A stretch of 28,379 nucleotides of DNA from CAZHGD01 sp964531735 (GTDB taxonomy: Bacteria; Armatimonadota; UBA10988): NCBI GenBank assembly GCA_964531735.1, contig CAZHGD010000094.1:1-28379 (forward strand), read 5' to 3'. Made by a program: the position numbers and the translations under genes. Below, in pieces: positions 1 through 8,566 of the stretch. Each line of letters begins with the position of its first letter. Within the stretch, counting starts at the first letter, position 1. Below the pieces are notes generated by a model, which saw nothing but the letters and a program-made list of their open reading frames with translations, made no database searches and had not been told where the DNA came from.

Positions 1-1
1 A

Positions 2-808
2 CTGCCGGCGGGCACTACTGCGCCGGCCGCGCCGGCCGGGGGCGTCAGTCCGGCACCGCCGGTCGGTCCGTCGCCGGTGCGGTGGTACGCGCTGGTGGCC
101 GGCGCCGGCGCCGTAATCGGTGTCCTGCTGTGGCTGATGCTCGCCAAGGCGCTGGCCAAGCGCCGGCTGAGCACCGGCTTCCGGGCCGCCGAGCCGCAGT
201 TGGTGGCCACGGCGGAGCGACTGAGCGCGGTGCTGTCGGCGCTGCTCAAGCACGCCGACCGCCGCGCGGCGGTGGCACACGGTGAGGCCGAACTCGCCTT
301 CAACGAGGCCGTGGCCATGATGGAGGCGGCGCAGAGCGACAACACCGGCGATATCGCCCGGGTCGAGCGCGCAGGCCGGCTGTTTGCGGAGGCGAACGAG
401 AAGCTCGCCGCGGCCGAAGCCGCCCTGGAGGCGGCGCCCGAACGGCCGTCGGGCCCGTCGTACCACTGCTACTTCACCGGTCGACCGTTGCTGGACCGCC
501 ATGACGGCGACCTGGTGGCGCTGCAATGGCAAGGCGAAGAGCGCTTGGTGCTGGTCATGCGAGCGGTGGGCGAGCGCATCCGGCGCGGCGAGCAACCGCT
601 GGTGCGGGCCGTTGACGTCAGTGGCACGCTGCTGCACTGGGCCACCGCGCCGCTGTTCGACCCCGTGCGCGACCTGTACCACAGCGACCGCTGTGGCCAT
701 CTGGCGGTCCACGCCGACCAACTCCGCGAGGTGTTCTTCGACGACCCGCGGTACGGGCTCTTCGTCGAACTCGACGAGCGGCCGGACTACACGCTGGCAC
801 TCGGCTGA
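2..808 (+). CDS. Membrane-anchored hypothetical protein, 5' end outside the window
   Basis: The reading frame is open from base 2 with no stop, so this is probably the C-terminal 268 residues of a longer protein. A GTG at 77 could start a 243-residue version, but it lies inside what looks like a continuous Pro/Ala/Gly-rich linker (about residues 1-25 of the fragment) leading into one clear transmembrane helix (WYALVAGAGAVIGVLLWLML). After the helix comes a basic stretch, then a long Ala/Glu/Arg-rich helical segment, possibly coiled coil, of about 80 residues. A globular C-terminal part begins near the YHCYFTGRPLL motif. The topology suggests an extracytoplasmic N-terminus on a flexible linker, one membrane pass and a cytoplasmic C-terminal domain. 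I do not recognise the family. An N-terminal TPM-type domain upstream would fit this architecture but is a guess. The next gene starts 5 bp downstream, so the two are probably cotranscribed. Confidence 0.65.
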   Translation: MPAGTTAPAAPAGGVSPAPPVGPSPVRWYALVAGAGAVIGVLLWLMLAKALAKRRLSTGFRAAEPQLVATAERLSAVLSALLKHADRRAAVAHGEAELAFNEAVAMMEAAQSDNTGDIARVERAGRLFAEANEKLAAAEAALEAAPERPSGPSYHCYFTGRPLLDRHDGDLVALQWQGEERLVLVMRAVGERIRRGEQPLVRAVDVSGTLLHWATAPLFDPVRDLYHSDRCGHLAVHADQLREVFFDDPRYGLFVELDERPDYTLALG

Positions 809-813
809 CCGCC

Positions 814-1674
814 ATGCTGGCCCACGGCGACGCTGAGCATCACACCGAGGCGGGTCGCCTGGTATCGGGCGGCACGGAGGCCGACGTGCGCGTGCTGCTC
901 ACGGCGCCGCACTGGGAGGTCCGCCGCGATGCGCTGCGTCGGCTGGGCGAGTTGTCGGCCTCGGACTGGCCGGCGCTGCTGGTTGCGGCGCTGACCGACC
1001 GCGCCGGTGGCGTGCGTCGCTATGCCGCCGACAGCCTGTGCCGACTAGCAGGCAATGCGCTGGAGGAGCTCCAGCGCCACCTTGACGACCCCGTGCGGGG
1101 ACCGACCTGCGCGGCCGTGATGGCGTGCTGCCTGCCCGGCCGCGCGCTGCTGGCGCGCCGCGATGACCGCGGACTGCCGCTGCTGCTGGCCTCGTTTCAG
1201 AGTGACTGCTTGTACGTCCGCGCCCGGCTGGCCGTCATCAAGGCACTGGTCATCATCCCCTCGCCGGCCGTGGGCGACTGCCTGGCCGCGCTGCTGACCC
1301 AGGACTCCGTGCTCCTGCGCAATGCCGCCGGGCGCGCTCTGGAGGCCCGCTGCGACGACCGCGCCACGGAGTACGTCTGCCAGCGCCTGTACCTGTTCGC
1401 GCAACCCGATCTGGACACGCTGGCCTGGCTGGCGGAGCACGGCGACCTGACGGCGATGCCCGCACTCCAGCGCTTCTCCTCGCGTTGGCGCTCGTTCTGG
1501 GCCTCGCGCCGCGTGCACGAAGCGGCCACCGCGGCGATGGCCCGCCTGCGCGAGCGTGGCCTCGACGTTCCGGCCGGCGCCATCAGCCGGGCCGCACCGC
1601 CCGATGGCGAGCCCACCGCCGCCGCGCTGTCGCTCTGGCGCGAAGACGACCCCGACGTTGACGAGGCGTCGTAG
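814..1674 (+). CDS. HEAT-repeat protein (286 aa), cytoplasmic
   Basis: The ATG lies 5 bp after the preceding stop. The protein has no signal peptide or membrane segment. It consists of tandem helical pairs with HEAT/PBS-lyase-like spacing, recognisable by recurring 'evRRdAlrrLgel', 'gVRRyAADSLcrL', 'yVRARLAVIKAL' and 'LLRNAAGRAL' helices about 30-35 residues apart over residues 20-190. Such solenoids are protein-interaction scaffolds; nothing here suggests catalysis. The C-terminal third (RFSSRWRSFWASRRVHEAA...) is helical and basic, ending in an acidic tail. The pairing with the membrane-anchored gene before it suggests the two products may act together at the membrane, which is inference. 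The gene converges on the minus-strand gene that ends only 6 bp further on. Confidence 0.75.
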   Translation: MLAHGDAEHHTEAGRLVSGGTEADVRVLLTAPHWEVRRDALRRLGELSASDWPALLVAALTDRAGGVRRYAADSLCRLAGNALEELQRHLDDPVRGPTCAAVMACCLPGRALLARRDDRGLPLLLASFQSDCLYVRARLAVIKALVIIPSPAVGDCLAALLTQDSVLLRNAAGRALEARCDDRATEYVCQRLYLFAQPDLDTLAWLAEHGDLTAMPALQRFSSRWRSFWASRRVHEAATAAMARLRERGLDVPAGAISRAAPPDGEPTAAALSLWREDDPDVDEAS

Positions 1675-1680
1675 CCGCCG

Positions 1681-4600
1681 CTACGGTACGTTCTGCACGC
1701 GCCACAAGCCCGTGCCGGCCGCCGGCAGTTCCACCTCGAACTCGGTCGCCTTGCCGGCCACCAACTTGCCACCGTAGAGGTCGGTGACTCGCGCCGGCCG
1801 CGGCAGCCGGACGGTGCGCCGGCCGGCCTGCTCCACGCTGACCGCCAGCAGTTCGCGGCTTGCCCAGACCACGTCCGGTCCGGTGACGTAGCGGTGGACC
1901 TTAGCCAGTTCGCACAGGCGGACCAGCAGGCCGGTCGGCAGCACCGGCGCGGCCGACCAGACCGCGGTCCAGTCGGCGTAGTGCCGCAGGAGCAGTCCCG
2001 GCTGGCCATCGGGCAGCCGCGCCAGCACGGTCGCCGCTGGATCGGCACCGACGATGGTCGGTCGGCTCTTCCGCTGGTCGCCATAGCCCTCACCGATGCC
2101 GGCCACCAGCGGATCATCGGCGAACCTGGCATAGGGCGCCTGCTCGCGGTCCTCCAGGCGGAGTTGCAGCCCGCAGACGGCCGCCATCTGGTCGGGTGCC
2201 CAAGCCCCGTCGCGGTAGGGCGCCGGCGCGTGCGTGAAGACGAGCACGCGGCCGTCGCCCTTGAGCTGATCGATCGCCGCTCGTTGCGCCGCGCTCGGGT
2301 CGTGCAGGTTGGCGAAGAGGATCAGCCGGTGGCGCGACAGCTTGTCCACGTCGTGCAACTCGTAGTGGCCAACCGGCGCACCGATGCGCGCCAGTGGTGG
2401 CAGTTGGCCGAGCATGAAGCGCTCCAGCAGCGGGTCGCCCACGTTGATGCAGGCCAGCCCGCGGCCGTCGACCACCAGGGCCACCTGGTCGGCCGGTGAG
2501 CGGTCGGCTTCCAGGCTCTTCGCGGCCACCTGGCCGAGATGCGCGAGGTGCCGCATCAAGTCGGGATGGTCATAGCGGTTCGAGCCAACGTCGAACCACC
2601 ACTGGCCCGCACCGTGGACCAGGACGTTCGCCAACTCCCGATCCTGCTGCAGAAGGTCGCCGGCCACGTTGGCCGGTCGGCCCCATTCGCCCTCCTTACC
2701 TGGTGACAGCGAGGTGCGGATGTCGTTCTCATCGAACCACAGCTTGCCGTTGGCCAGCACGCTGCCGAGTGGCGCCATGAAGTGCGACGTACCGGTGCCC
2801 AGCAGACGGAAGGCATAGCTGGTCGGACTGCACACGAAGTCCACGTTCGGACTGCGGACCACGGCATCGAAGCCGAGGTGCGCGGCGTTCTGCTGGCGCT
2901 GGCCGAAGAGCTGCAGCAGATAGCCATAGAACACGCCGACCAGCCGCTCACCGCGGGTGGCGCGCTTGGCCACGCCGCAGAACAGGTCAATGGTCTGCGC
3001 GGTGTTGTCGGCGATGAAGCGGATGTAGTCAACGCTCGGCGCGTCGGTGCGCGGGTCGCGCAGGACACCGGCCGCCGAGGTCTGGCGTGACTGGCGCGGC
3101 GGCACAACCGCCGTGCTGAGGGTCACGCCCGGCTGCGCCCAGGCGGCGCGGAGGGCGTCGTCCGTGCGGTACCGGGCGGTCAGCCAGCGTCGGAAGGCCG
3201 CGGTGTTGTCGGGGCTGTAGTCGGTCCAGGCGTTGTCGTTGGCGCCCCACATCATCCACTCTTCGGTGGTCCCGCTGGCGATGTGGTAGCCGAGCACGCG
3301 GTCGGCGTAGGGCTGCTGCTCGACGTACCGGATCAGCCGTTCGAGCGAGGTCGAGACGGCCTGGCGCCAGTTGGGCGACGACCAGGACGGCACCTTGCGG
3401 CCCGCCTGGACGAAGGGCACCGGATGCCCGTCGCCCGGGTCGTACAAGACCGTCGCCTCGGGATGTTGCTCCAGCCACCAGCCCGGCGCGGAGACGTAGA
3501 GGCGCGGGAACACGTAGGCGTCTGGACAGGCCTCGAGCACCATCCGGAAGCGCTCGTCGAGCTGCGAGTAGTCGAACTGGTCCGGTCCGAGCCAGACGTC
3601 GACGGCCAGGCCGTACCCATGACTGGTGGGCGTGCCCATGATGCTGAACAGGCGCACACCAGCCTCACCGAACGAGCGGAACACCTCCGGTGACGGGCCG
3701 TAGGCCGCGTAGGCCATGGCCGGCGTCGGTCGGTCGTTGATGAACAGCGTCGGCGCGCCGTGCCAGGGGCGCACGCCGACGCGCAGGTTGCCCGGTTGTC
3801 GCGCAGTCACGATCACCTCTCCGAGTGCTCCGCCGGCCACGCCGGCGCCGGCGCGGACATCGTAGCCAGGGACCCGCAGTCGCCAGGTCGCGGCGCCACC
3901 GGGCGCCCAGGCCGAGAGCGGCAGACGTGCGGTGGCTTCGAAGCGCTGGCCGGCCTGCCATGGCCCTGGCGGCGCGAGCGCGACCGGAGCCGAGTGGACC
4001 ACCTTGCCGCCGCGGACCAACTCGAAGGTCGGGTCCTGCCACGGCTGGGCGTCGTCGGCCGGCACCCGCGTCACCTGGAGAGCGGCGCGCAGGCCGACGG
4101 TTTGGCCGGCGCGCACCCGCTGCGGCAGCGGCTCAGAGGCCACGGTGAGCTGTCCCGGGTCACTGCGGACCAGACTGGCACCGCCCAGCAGCAGGCGGTA
4201 GTCGCTGCCCGGGCGCACATCGAAGGCGATCACCGCCAGGTAGGGCAGCGGGAAAGTCAGCTTGCCATCGGGGTCGCGTGACCACGAGGCGACCGCGAAG
4301 GACTTGAGTGGCAGGTCGACGTCCTGCCACTCGCCGTTGGCCGCCAGCGGCGTGCGTGGGCCCAGCCACTCCGCGCCGGACGAGTCGCCCAGCTTGACCG
4401 CCAGCGTCAGCTTCGCCCCGGCGTTGCGGACACGCAGCCGCAGCAGCCGGAACGGTCCGTCGATCGGTCGGCGGCAGAAGATGTCGGCGAAGCCGCCCTC
4501 GCGCAGGCGGAACGACCAATCGGTGCAGGCCACGCCGCGGTCATCGGCCGCCTTGATGGTGTTGCTGACGAACTCCTTGTTGAGTCGCGCCTGGTCGCGC

Positions 4601-4713
4601 GCGCGGTCCCAGGCGGCGGCGTCGGTCGCGGCCGCCAGTGGGTCGGCTTGTTCGGCACGGATGCCCGCACACAGGGCCAGCAGCGCGCTCAGCACAGTCA
4701 GACGGCGAATCAT
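1681..4713 (-). CDS. Secreted GH42-like (beta-galactosidase-type) glycoside hydrolase, 1010 aa
   Basis: The protein starts with a classical signal peptide (MIRRLTVLSALLALCAGIRA), so it is exported. Residues about 40-310 form beta-rich accessory domains. Residues about 320-720 look like a TIM barrel of the GH-A clan: an early 'VRLFSIMG' strand, then a GTTEEWMMWG segment (E484/E485) where GH42 enzymes carry the acid/base, followed by the GH42-like 'FRRWLTARYRTDDALRAAW' helix. A WFDENDIRT segment (E662) sits where the nucleophile is expected. Residues about 740-900 resemble the GATase-like trimerisation domain of GH42, and a short beta domain closes the protein. The usual Asn-Glu pair of the acid/base motif is absent, so the substrate and even the activity are uncertain. 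The ribosome site is weak (AGGA about 9-10 nt before ATG). The gene lies 114 bp behind the other glycosidase-like gene on this strand, probably in one operon. Confidence 0.75.
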   Translation of the reverse strand: MIRRLTVLSALLALCAGIRAEQADPLAAATDAAAWDRARDQARLNKEFVSNTIKAADDRGVACTDWSFRLREGGFADIFCRRPIDGPFRLLRLRVRNAGAKLTLAVKLGDSSGAEWLGPRTPLAANGEWQDVDLPLKSFAVASWSRDPDGKLTFPLPYLAVIAFDVRPGSDYRLLLGGASLVRSDPGQLTVASEPLPQRVRAGQTVGLRAALQVTRVPADDAQPWQDPTFELVRGGKVVHSAPVALAPPGPWQAGQRFEATARLPLSAWAPGGAATWRLRVPGYDVRAGAGVAGGALGEVIVTARQPGNLRVGVRPWHGAPTLFINDRPTPAMAYAAYGPSPEVFRSFGEAGVRLFSIMGTPTSHGYGLAVDVWLGPDQFDYSQLDERFRMVLEACPDAYVFPRLYVSAPGWWLEQHPEATVLYDPGDGHPVPFVQAGRKVPSWSSPNWRQAVSTSLERLIRYVEQQPYADRVLGYHIASGTTEEWMMWGANDNAWTDYSPDNTAAFRRWLTARYRTDDALRAAWAQPGVTLSTAVVPPRQSRQTSAAGVLRDPRTDAPSVDYIRFIADNTAQTIDLFCGVAKRATRGERLVGVFYGYLLQLFGQRQQNAAHLGFDAVVRSPNVDFVCSPTSYAFRLLGTGTSHFMAPLGSVLANGKLWFDENDIRTSLSPGKEGEWGRPANVAGDLLQQDRELANVLVHGAGQWWFDVGSNRYDHPDLMRHLAHLGQVAAKSLEADRSPADQVALVVDGRGLACINVGDPLLERFMLGQLPPLARIGAPVGHYELHDVDKLSRHRLILFANLHDPSAAQRAAIDQLKGDGRVLVFTHAPAPYRDGAWAPDQMAAVCGLQLRLEDREQAPYARFADDPLVAGIGEGYGDQRKSRPTIVGADPAATVLARLPDGQPGLLLRHYADWTAVWSAAPVLPTGLLVRLCELAKVHRYVTGPDVVWASRELLAVSVEQAGRRTVRLPRPARVTDLYGGKLVAGKATEFEVELPAAGTGLWRVQNVP

Positions 4714-4827
4714 GAAGCCATGTCCTGGCCGCCCGGATCGCGGCGGCGGTCACTGGCTTCGGCACAGATGGCGGCCGACCTGCCTGAAGACGTGGAGTCA
4801 GACGAGAACTCGCCGGACCCGCGGCGT
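4714..4827. other. Short gap between two minus-strand glycosidase-like genes
   Basis: This 114-bp GC-rich stretch separates two codirectional genes. I see only a modest ribosome site for the downstream gene and no convincing terminator or promoter. Confidence 0.5.
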
Positions 4828-6681
4828 TCACCAGGCTCGGACGCGCACGTGCTGGGGCCGCTGCGGCAGCGTCAGCGTGTCGCCGTCGACGTCGCAGGTG
4901 CGGCCGTTGACCTCCACGCGCTCCAGCGGCCGGCCGTCGCGTCGGCGCAGGCGGAACCGGACGGGCACCGTGGCCTGCAGGTTGCTCAGGTCGGCCTCGG
5001 CCTCGAGGCCATCACCGTCGTCGCGAAGCGAGAACGCGACCGTGCCCCACGGCGTGGTGACGCCGCTGACGCCGTAGCCGTCGGTGAGCCAGGCCCGCAG
5101 GCCGGCGCGGTTCAGCCACAGCCCGTCGGCGGCCTCGTGGACCAGCAAGTTCCGCAGCAGGCGCGGACCAACCACCTGCGCCGGCACGCAGTGGCCCGCG
5201 ATGGCCTGACGGTACCCATCGGGGCCGGTCCGCAGGCTGACTTGCTCATAGGCTGTCTGGTGGCCCGCTGCTTGCGCCAGGCCGATGTGGCCCACCAACA
5301 GACGCTGGGCCGCCGCCACACGGTCGTGGTCGAGGAGCGCCAGGCCCACTTCCATCGCCGGCCAGTCGTCGATGCCGGCCACGAACCGCGTGGTGCCACA
5401 AGCCTCGCCACCGGCCTGTCGGCGCCAGGCGAAGATGGCGTCGGCCTGCTCGGGTGTCAGCAGACGTGAGGACAGCATCTCGGGCCAGAACCGGTAGTTG
5501 ATGTAGCTCGACTCCCGGTCCGCGGTCAGGCTTGGCGGCGGGTTGCGAGCGCCTCGGGCCGCGGGCACGTAGTCGGGCTGGCCGGCTACCACCAGGACAT
5601 CGTCCGCCAGTTGCTGCTGCGCCTGGCTCCGCCACGCGTGGCCGCAGGCGCGGTAGTCGCCTCCGGCGTCGCCGAGATAGGCACCGAAGACCGACAGACC
5701 GCGCGCGCACCAGAGGTTGTTGCCATAGTAGACGGCCTGACCGGCTGCGGCGTCGGCATGGTAGTCGGCCTCGGGGATGCCGGCCAGCAGGTCACCGTGG
5801 TTCCGGTAGCGCGCTGCCAAGGCGTCGGCCAGGGCGCGCAGCGCAGGCAGCACGGCGTCGGCGAAGCCCGGATCGCGAGCCATGCGGATGGCGCGGACAC
5901 CCAGGTCGAGCAACATGCCGTGCTCGGACAACGACGGGCCGTAGTAGTCGATCGAGCCGTTCGGCCGCACATACTGGGTCAGCCAGGCGCCGAACAGCTC
6001 CTGAGCCGTGTCAACCAGCCCGACGTCCAACAGCGCCGAGGTCAGGCTGATGATGGTGGGCGGGAAACCGTCGTGCTCGTTGCCCTCATAGCCGCCCCAG
6101 CCGTACTTCGGGTGCTGGCCGACGAACGTGTTGAGTGCCCTGAGCACTCCGATGCGCGCACTGAGCCGGAACAGCGGCGGCACCTCGAACTCGGCGGCCG
6201 AGGCCAGTTCGGCCGCCTGTTGGCTGATCAGGTGCTCCAGCGAGGCTTCGAACTGAGCCTCACTGACCGACTGAGTGGCACCAGCGGCATGGCAGCAGTA
6301 AGTGGCCTGTCCGTCGTCCTCGGCCCACCAGATGGCGGCGCCGGCGGGATCGGGCAGGGCGAAGACCGTGCGCCGCACCTGCCGGCCGGCGCCATCGCAG
6401 CCAACCAGGTCGATGCACGCCGGGATGAGATCGCCGTAACAGGCCATGTCGCCAGGCTGAATGCGGAGTGAGTCGGTGATGATGTCGGCGACGGTGCCGT
6501 CGGCGCGCACGAGCGGCTTACGGTCGACCAGGCGGCCACCGATGAAGGCTTGCCCCACCAACGGCGGCACGGTGACCCACAGGCGCTGCAGATCGGGTTC
6601 GCCGCTGGGATCGGTGGCCAGTCGCGCCAGGGGATCGTCGAGGGCGGCCAGCAGCTTCTCCGGATCGCATGGAACGGACAT
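4828..6681 (-). CDS. Six-hairpin glycosidase-like protein, cytoplasmic (617 aa)
   Basis: The open frame runs much further upstream, but the start is placed at the ATG ending at 6681. It has a GAGGA ribosome site 8 nt upstream and gives a sensible N-terminus (MSVPCDPEKLL); the upstream translation is arginine- and glutamine-rich nonsense across the divergent intergenic region. There is no signal peptide. Residues about 1-150 are beta-rich. Residues about 170-510 are a run of helical hairpins typical of (alpha/alpha)6-barrel glycosidases, with short aromatic/acidic loops such as KYGWGGYEGNEHDG, NGSIDYYGPSLSEHG, YYGNNLWC and AYEQV (E479). A small beta domain ends the protein. The overall shape is that of the GH63/GH78/GH95-like superfamily; I cannot fix the family or substrate. 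As the first gene of the pair it may process oligosaccharides released by the secreted protein encoded downstream, which is inference. Confidence 0.65.
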   Translation of the reverse strand: MSVPCDPEKLLAALDDPLARLATDPSGEPDLQRLWVTVPPLVGQAFIGGRLVDRKPLVRADGTVADIITDSLRIQPGDMACYGDLIPACIDLVGCDGAGRQVRRTVFALPDPAGAAIWWAEDDGQATYCCHAAGATQSVSEAQFEASLEHLISQQAAELASAAEFEVPPLFRLSARIGVLRALNTFVGQHPKYGWGGYEGNEHDGFPPTIISLTSALLDVGLVDTAQELFGAWLTQYVRPNGSIDYYGPSLSEHGMLLDLGVRAIRMARDPGFADAVLPALRALADALAARYRNHGDLLAGIPEADYHADAAAGQAVYYGNNLWCARGLSVFGAYLGDAGGDYRACGHAWRSQAQQQLADDVLVVAGQPDYVPAARGARNPPPSLTADRESSYINYRFWPEMLSSRLLTPEQADAIFAWRRQAGGEACGTTRFVAGIDDWPAMEVGLALLDHDRVAAAQRLLVGHIGLAQAAGHQTAYEQVSLRTGPDGYRQAIAGHCVPAQVVGPRLLRNLLVHEAADGLWLNRAGLRAWLTDGYGVSGVTTPWGTVAFSLRDDGDGLEAEADLSNLQATVPVRFRLRRRDGRPLERVEVNGRTCDVDGDTLTLPQRPQHVRVRAW

Positions 6682-6778
6682 GATGGGGGTCCTCACTACG
6701 GCCTCGGTCACCGTTGTCGGCGGCTCGGTTCGTGCCGCTGGGCGCGACTCCTCCGCGCGACGCGTCCGGGTCACCCCG

Positions 6779-6807
6779 TGGGCAAGCTGGCGATGCTGTC
6801 GTATCCT
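6779..6807 (+). promoter_or_regulatory. Possible sigma70-type promoter for the nucleotidyltransferase-like/cdsA run
   Basis: TGGGCA (6779-6784) and TATCCT (6802-6807) are separated by 17 nt, each matching 4 of 6 consensus bases, in the 174-bp divergent region and about 50 bp before the ATG at 6856. The match is modest. No equally good promoter was found for the divergent minus-strand gene. Confidence 0.3.
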
Positions 6808-6855
6808 AAGAGGAAGGTGGGTCTCAGGCACGAAAGCGCCGGAGAAGGAGCACTG

Positions 6856-7608
6856 ATGGCGACGGTCATCCTGCTGGATTGCGACCAACTCGAGCCGGAG
6901 CTGGCCGGCCGGGCGCCGGCGTCCGGCCTGCTGCCGCTGTCCGGGCGGCCGCTGGTCCGCTACGCCGCCGAAGCGTTCCGGCTCTGCGGCGACATCGACA
7001 AGGTGGTCCTCGCGGGCCCGACGGTGTACGCGCCGCACGCCTCGCTGCTGACCGAGGTCGACGAGACCATGCTCTCGGACAGCCCGATCGAGGAGCGGGT
7101 CGAAGCAGTCCTGGACCGCTTCGCCGATGAGTCGGAGTTGTTGTTCTGGCCAGCCAACGGCCCGCTTATCCGGCCCGAGACGGTGGAGCAGTTCCTGGAG
7201 GCCGCGCCGGTCGGGGCCGGCGTCTGCTGGTCACTGGTGCGCGCCGAGCGGTTCCAGCAGACCTATCCGCAGGGCACCGACGTGCCCCGCCATGCCCTGG
7301 GCGGCGAAGAGGTGGTGGTCGGCTCGCTCGGTCTGGTCAACCCGCGCGCCGTCGCCCCGCAGCGCGAACTGCTGCGTCGCGTGCTGCGCAAGGAGTTCGG
7401 GCGCGGCGACCTGCTGCGGATGCTCGGCGTCGGCTTCGCCATCAAGTTCCAGGCCGGGCGCGCCGGCCTGGAGGAGTTGACCCGTCGCATCTCGGAGGTG
7501 CTCCGCCTCGACTGCCTGCTGGCCATCCTGCCGCAGGCCGAGCTCGCCTTCCGTGTCCGCAGTCGCAGCGAGCACCATCTGGCCCGCGCGTGCCTGGAGG
7601 GCGAGTGA
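6856..7608 (+). CDS. Degenerate nucleotidyltransferase-like (GT-A fold) protein, 250 aa
   Basis: The start is the ATG at 6856, 5 nt after a strong GGAGAAGGAG ribosome site; upstream in-frame ATGs run through the intergenic region and are rejected. The N-terminal strand (MATVILLDCD), the 'LLPLSGRPLVRYAAEAF' segment and the 'ADESELLFWPANGPLIRPETVEQFL' layout (residues about 90-115) match the fold of MobA/IspD-type NTP transferases. However, the glycine-rich G-x-G-T-R-M nucleotide loop is missing, and the metal-binding aspartate expected in the 'GDxP' position is replaced (ANGP, N101). This could be a pseudoenzyme or an unusual transferase. Its stop overlaps the cdsA start (TGATG), implying translational coupling and perhaps a shared role in phospholipid or CDP-linked metabolism. 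The function is not established. Confidence 0.6.
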   Translation: MATVILLDCDQLEPELAGRAPASGLLPLSGRPLVRYAAEAFRLCGDIDKVVLAGPTVYAPHASLLTEVDETMLSDSPIEERVEAVLDRFADESELLFWPANGPLIRPETVEQFLEAAPVGAGVCWSLVRAERFQQTYPQGTDVPRHALGGEEVVVGSLGLVNPRAVAPQRELLRRVLRKEFGRGDLLRMLGVGFAIKFQAGRAGLEELTRRISEVLRLDCLLAILPQAELAFRVRSRSEHHLARACLEGE

Positions 7609-8492
7609 TGTCACCGCGCGTGATGACGGGCGCGCTGTACCTCTGCCTCTGGGTGCTCCTGGCCTTCGCCGGCGGCTGGCTGCTCTGCGTGGCCACCGCG
7701 GCCATGGCGGTGATCGCCTTGCTCGAGCTGAAGGTGGTGGCCAGCCGGCGCCGGATGCGTCTGGCCACCGAGGTCGCCTATCCGGTCGCGGTCGGGTTCG
7801 TCATGGCCGCCTATCGGTTTGCCGGTGACCTGGAGGACTATGGCCTGGCGCTGCTGGCGCTGATCTTCCTGTTGGTGATGGTCGACTTCGCGATTCACGC
7901 CCAACAGGGCCTGCGCGCGCCGACCGCGTGCGTCAGCCTGACCGTGTTCGGCGCCATCTACTGCGGGCTGCTGCTCAGCGCCGTGGTGCTCCTGCGTGGG
8001 TACCAACCGGATGTGCTGGCACCGACGCGGTTCGGCTGGTGGCCGATGGGCCGCCGGCTGCTCTTCTTCGTGCTGGCGGTGACCATGGTCTCCGACGTGG
8101 CGGCCTACGTCGTCGGGAAGGCGTTCGGCCGGCACAAGCTGTCGAGTACGGTCAGCCCGAACAAGACCATTGAGGGCTGCATCGGCGCGGTCGTCGCCGG
8201 CGTCTTGACCTCGTTCCTGGCCGGCTGGGTGTTCAATGTCGGGCTGACCCCGACGGTGGCCGACGGGGCCGGCGCGATCTGGTGGGCCAACCTGGGTCAC
8301 CGGCTGGTCCTGGGCATCCTCATCGGCGCGTTTGGCCAAGTGGGCGATTTCGGCGCCAGCATCTTCAAGCGTGAGGCCGAAGTGAAAGACTATGGCCGTC
8401 TGTTCCCCGGGCATGGCGGCATGTTGGACCGGCTCGACACGCTGATGGTCAATGCGCCCTTGGTGTACCTGTACGTGCTGTGTGCCCTGTGA
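7608..8492 (+). CDS. cdsA: Phosphatidate cytidylyltransferase (CDP-diacylglycerol synthase)
   Basis: The enzyme makes CDP-diacylglycerol from CTP and phosphatidate in the inner membrane, the branch point of bacterial phospholipid synthesis. The start is the ATG at 7608, overlapping the previous stop as TGATG; an in-frame upstream ATG at 7590 is less likely because it lies inside the preceding gene. The protein has 294 residues with about eight hydrophobic segments, a normal length for the family. The CdsA signature is intact at residues about 251-277 (SIFKREAEVKD, then PGHGGMLDRLD). The conserved upstream block VSDVAAYVVGKAFGRHKL followed by SPNKTIEG (residues about 161-190) is also present. 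The family call is secure. The gene sits between the nucleotidyltransferase-like gene and a glycosidase-like gene in a tightly packed plus-strand run. Confidence 0.95.
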   Translation: MSPRVMTGALYLCLWVLLAFAGGWLLCVATAAMAVIALLELKVVASRRRMRLATEVAYPVAVGFVMAAYRFAGDLEDYGLALLALIFLLVMVDFAIHAQQGLRAPTACVSLTVFGAIYCGLLLSAVVLLRGYQPDVLAPTRFGWWPMGRRLLFFVLAVTMVSDVAAYVVGKAFGRHKLSSTVSPNKTIEGCIGAVVAGVLTSFLAGWVFNVGLTPTVADGAGAIWWANLGHRLVLGILIGAFGQVGDFGASIFKREAEVKDYGRLFPGHGGMLDRLDTLMVNAPLVYLYVLCAL

Positions 8493-8566
8493 GCGTTGCC
8501 TGAGGTCGAGCGGGGCTGGGTCAGGCTCGCGGCCGACAGGTCGCGGGCAAGCGTCAGGAACCGGCT

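Noticed and set aside
6682..7038. Upstream extension of the minus-strand glycosidase-like gene (119 extra codons)
   Set aside because: It crosses the divergent promoter region and the start of the opposite gene, its translation is Arg/Gln-rich without domain, and the ATG at 6681 has a proper ribosome site.
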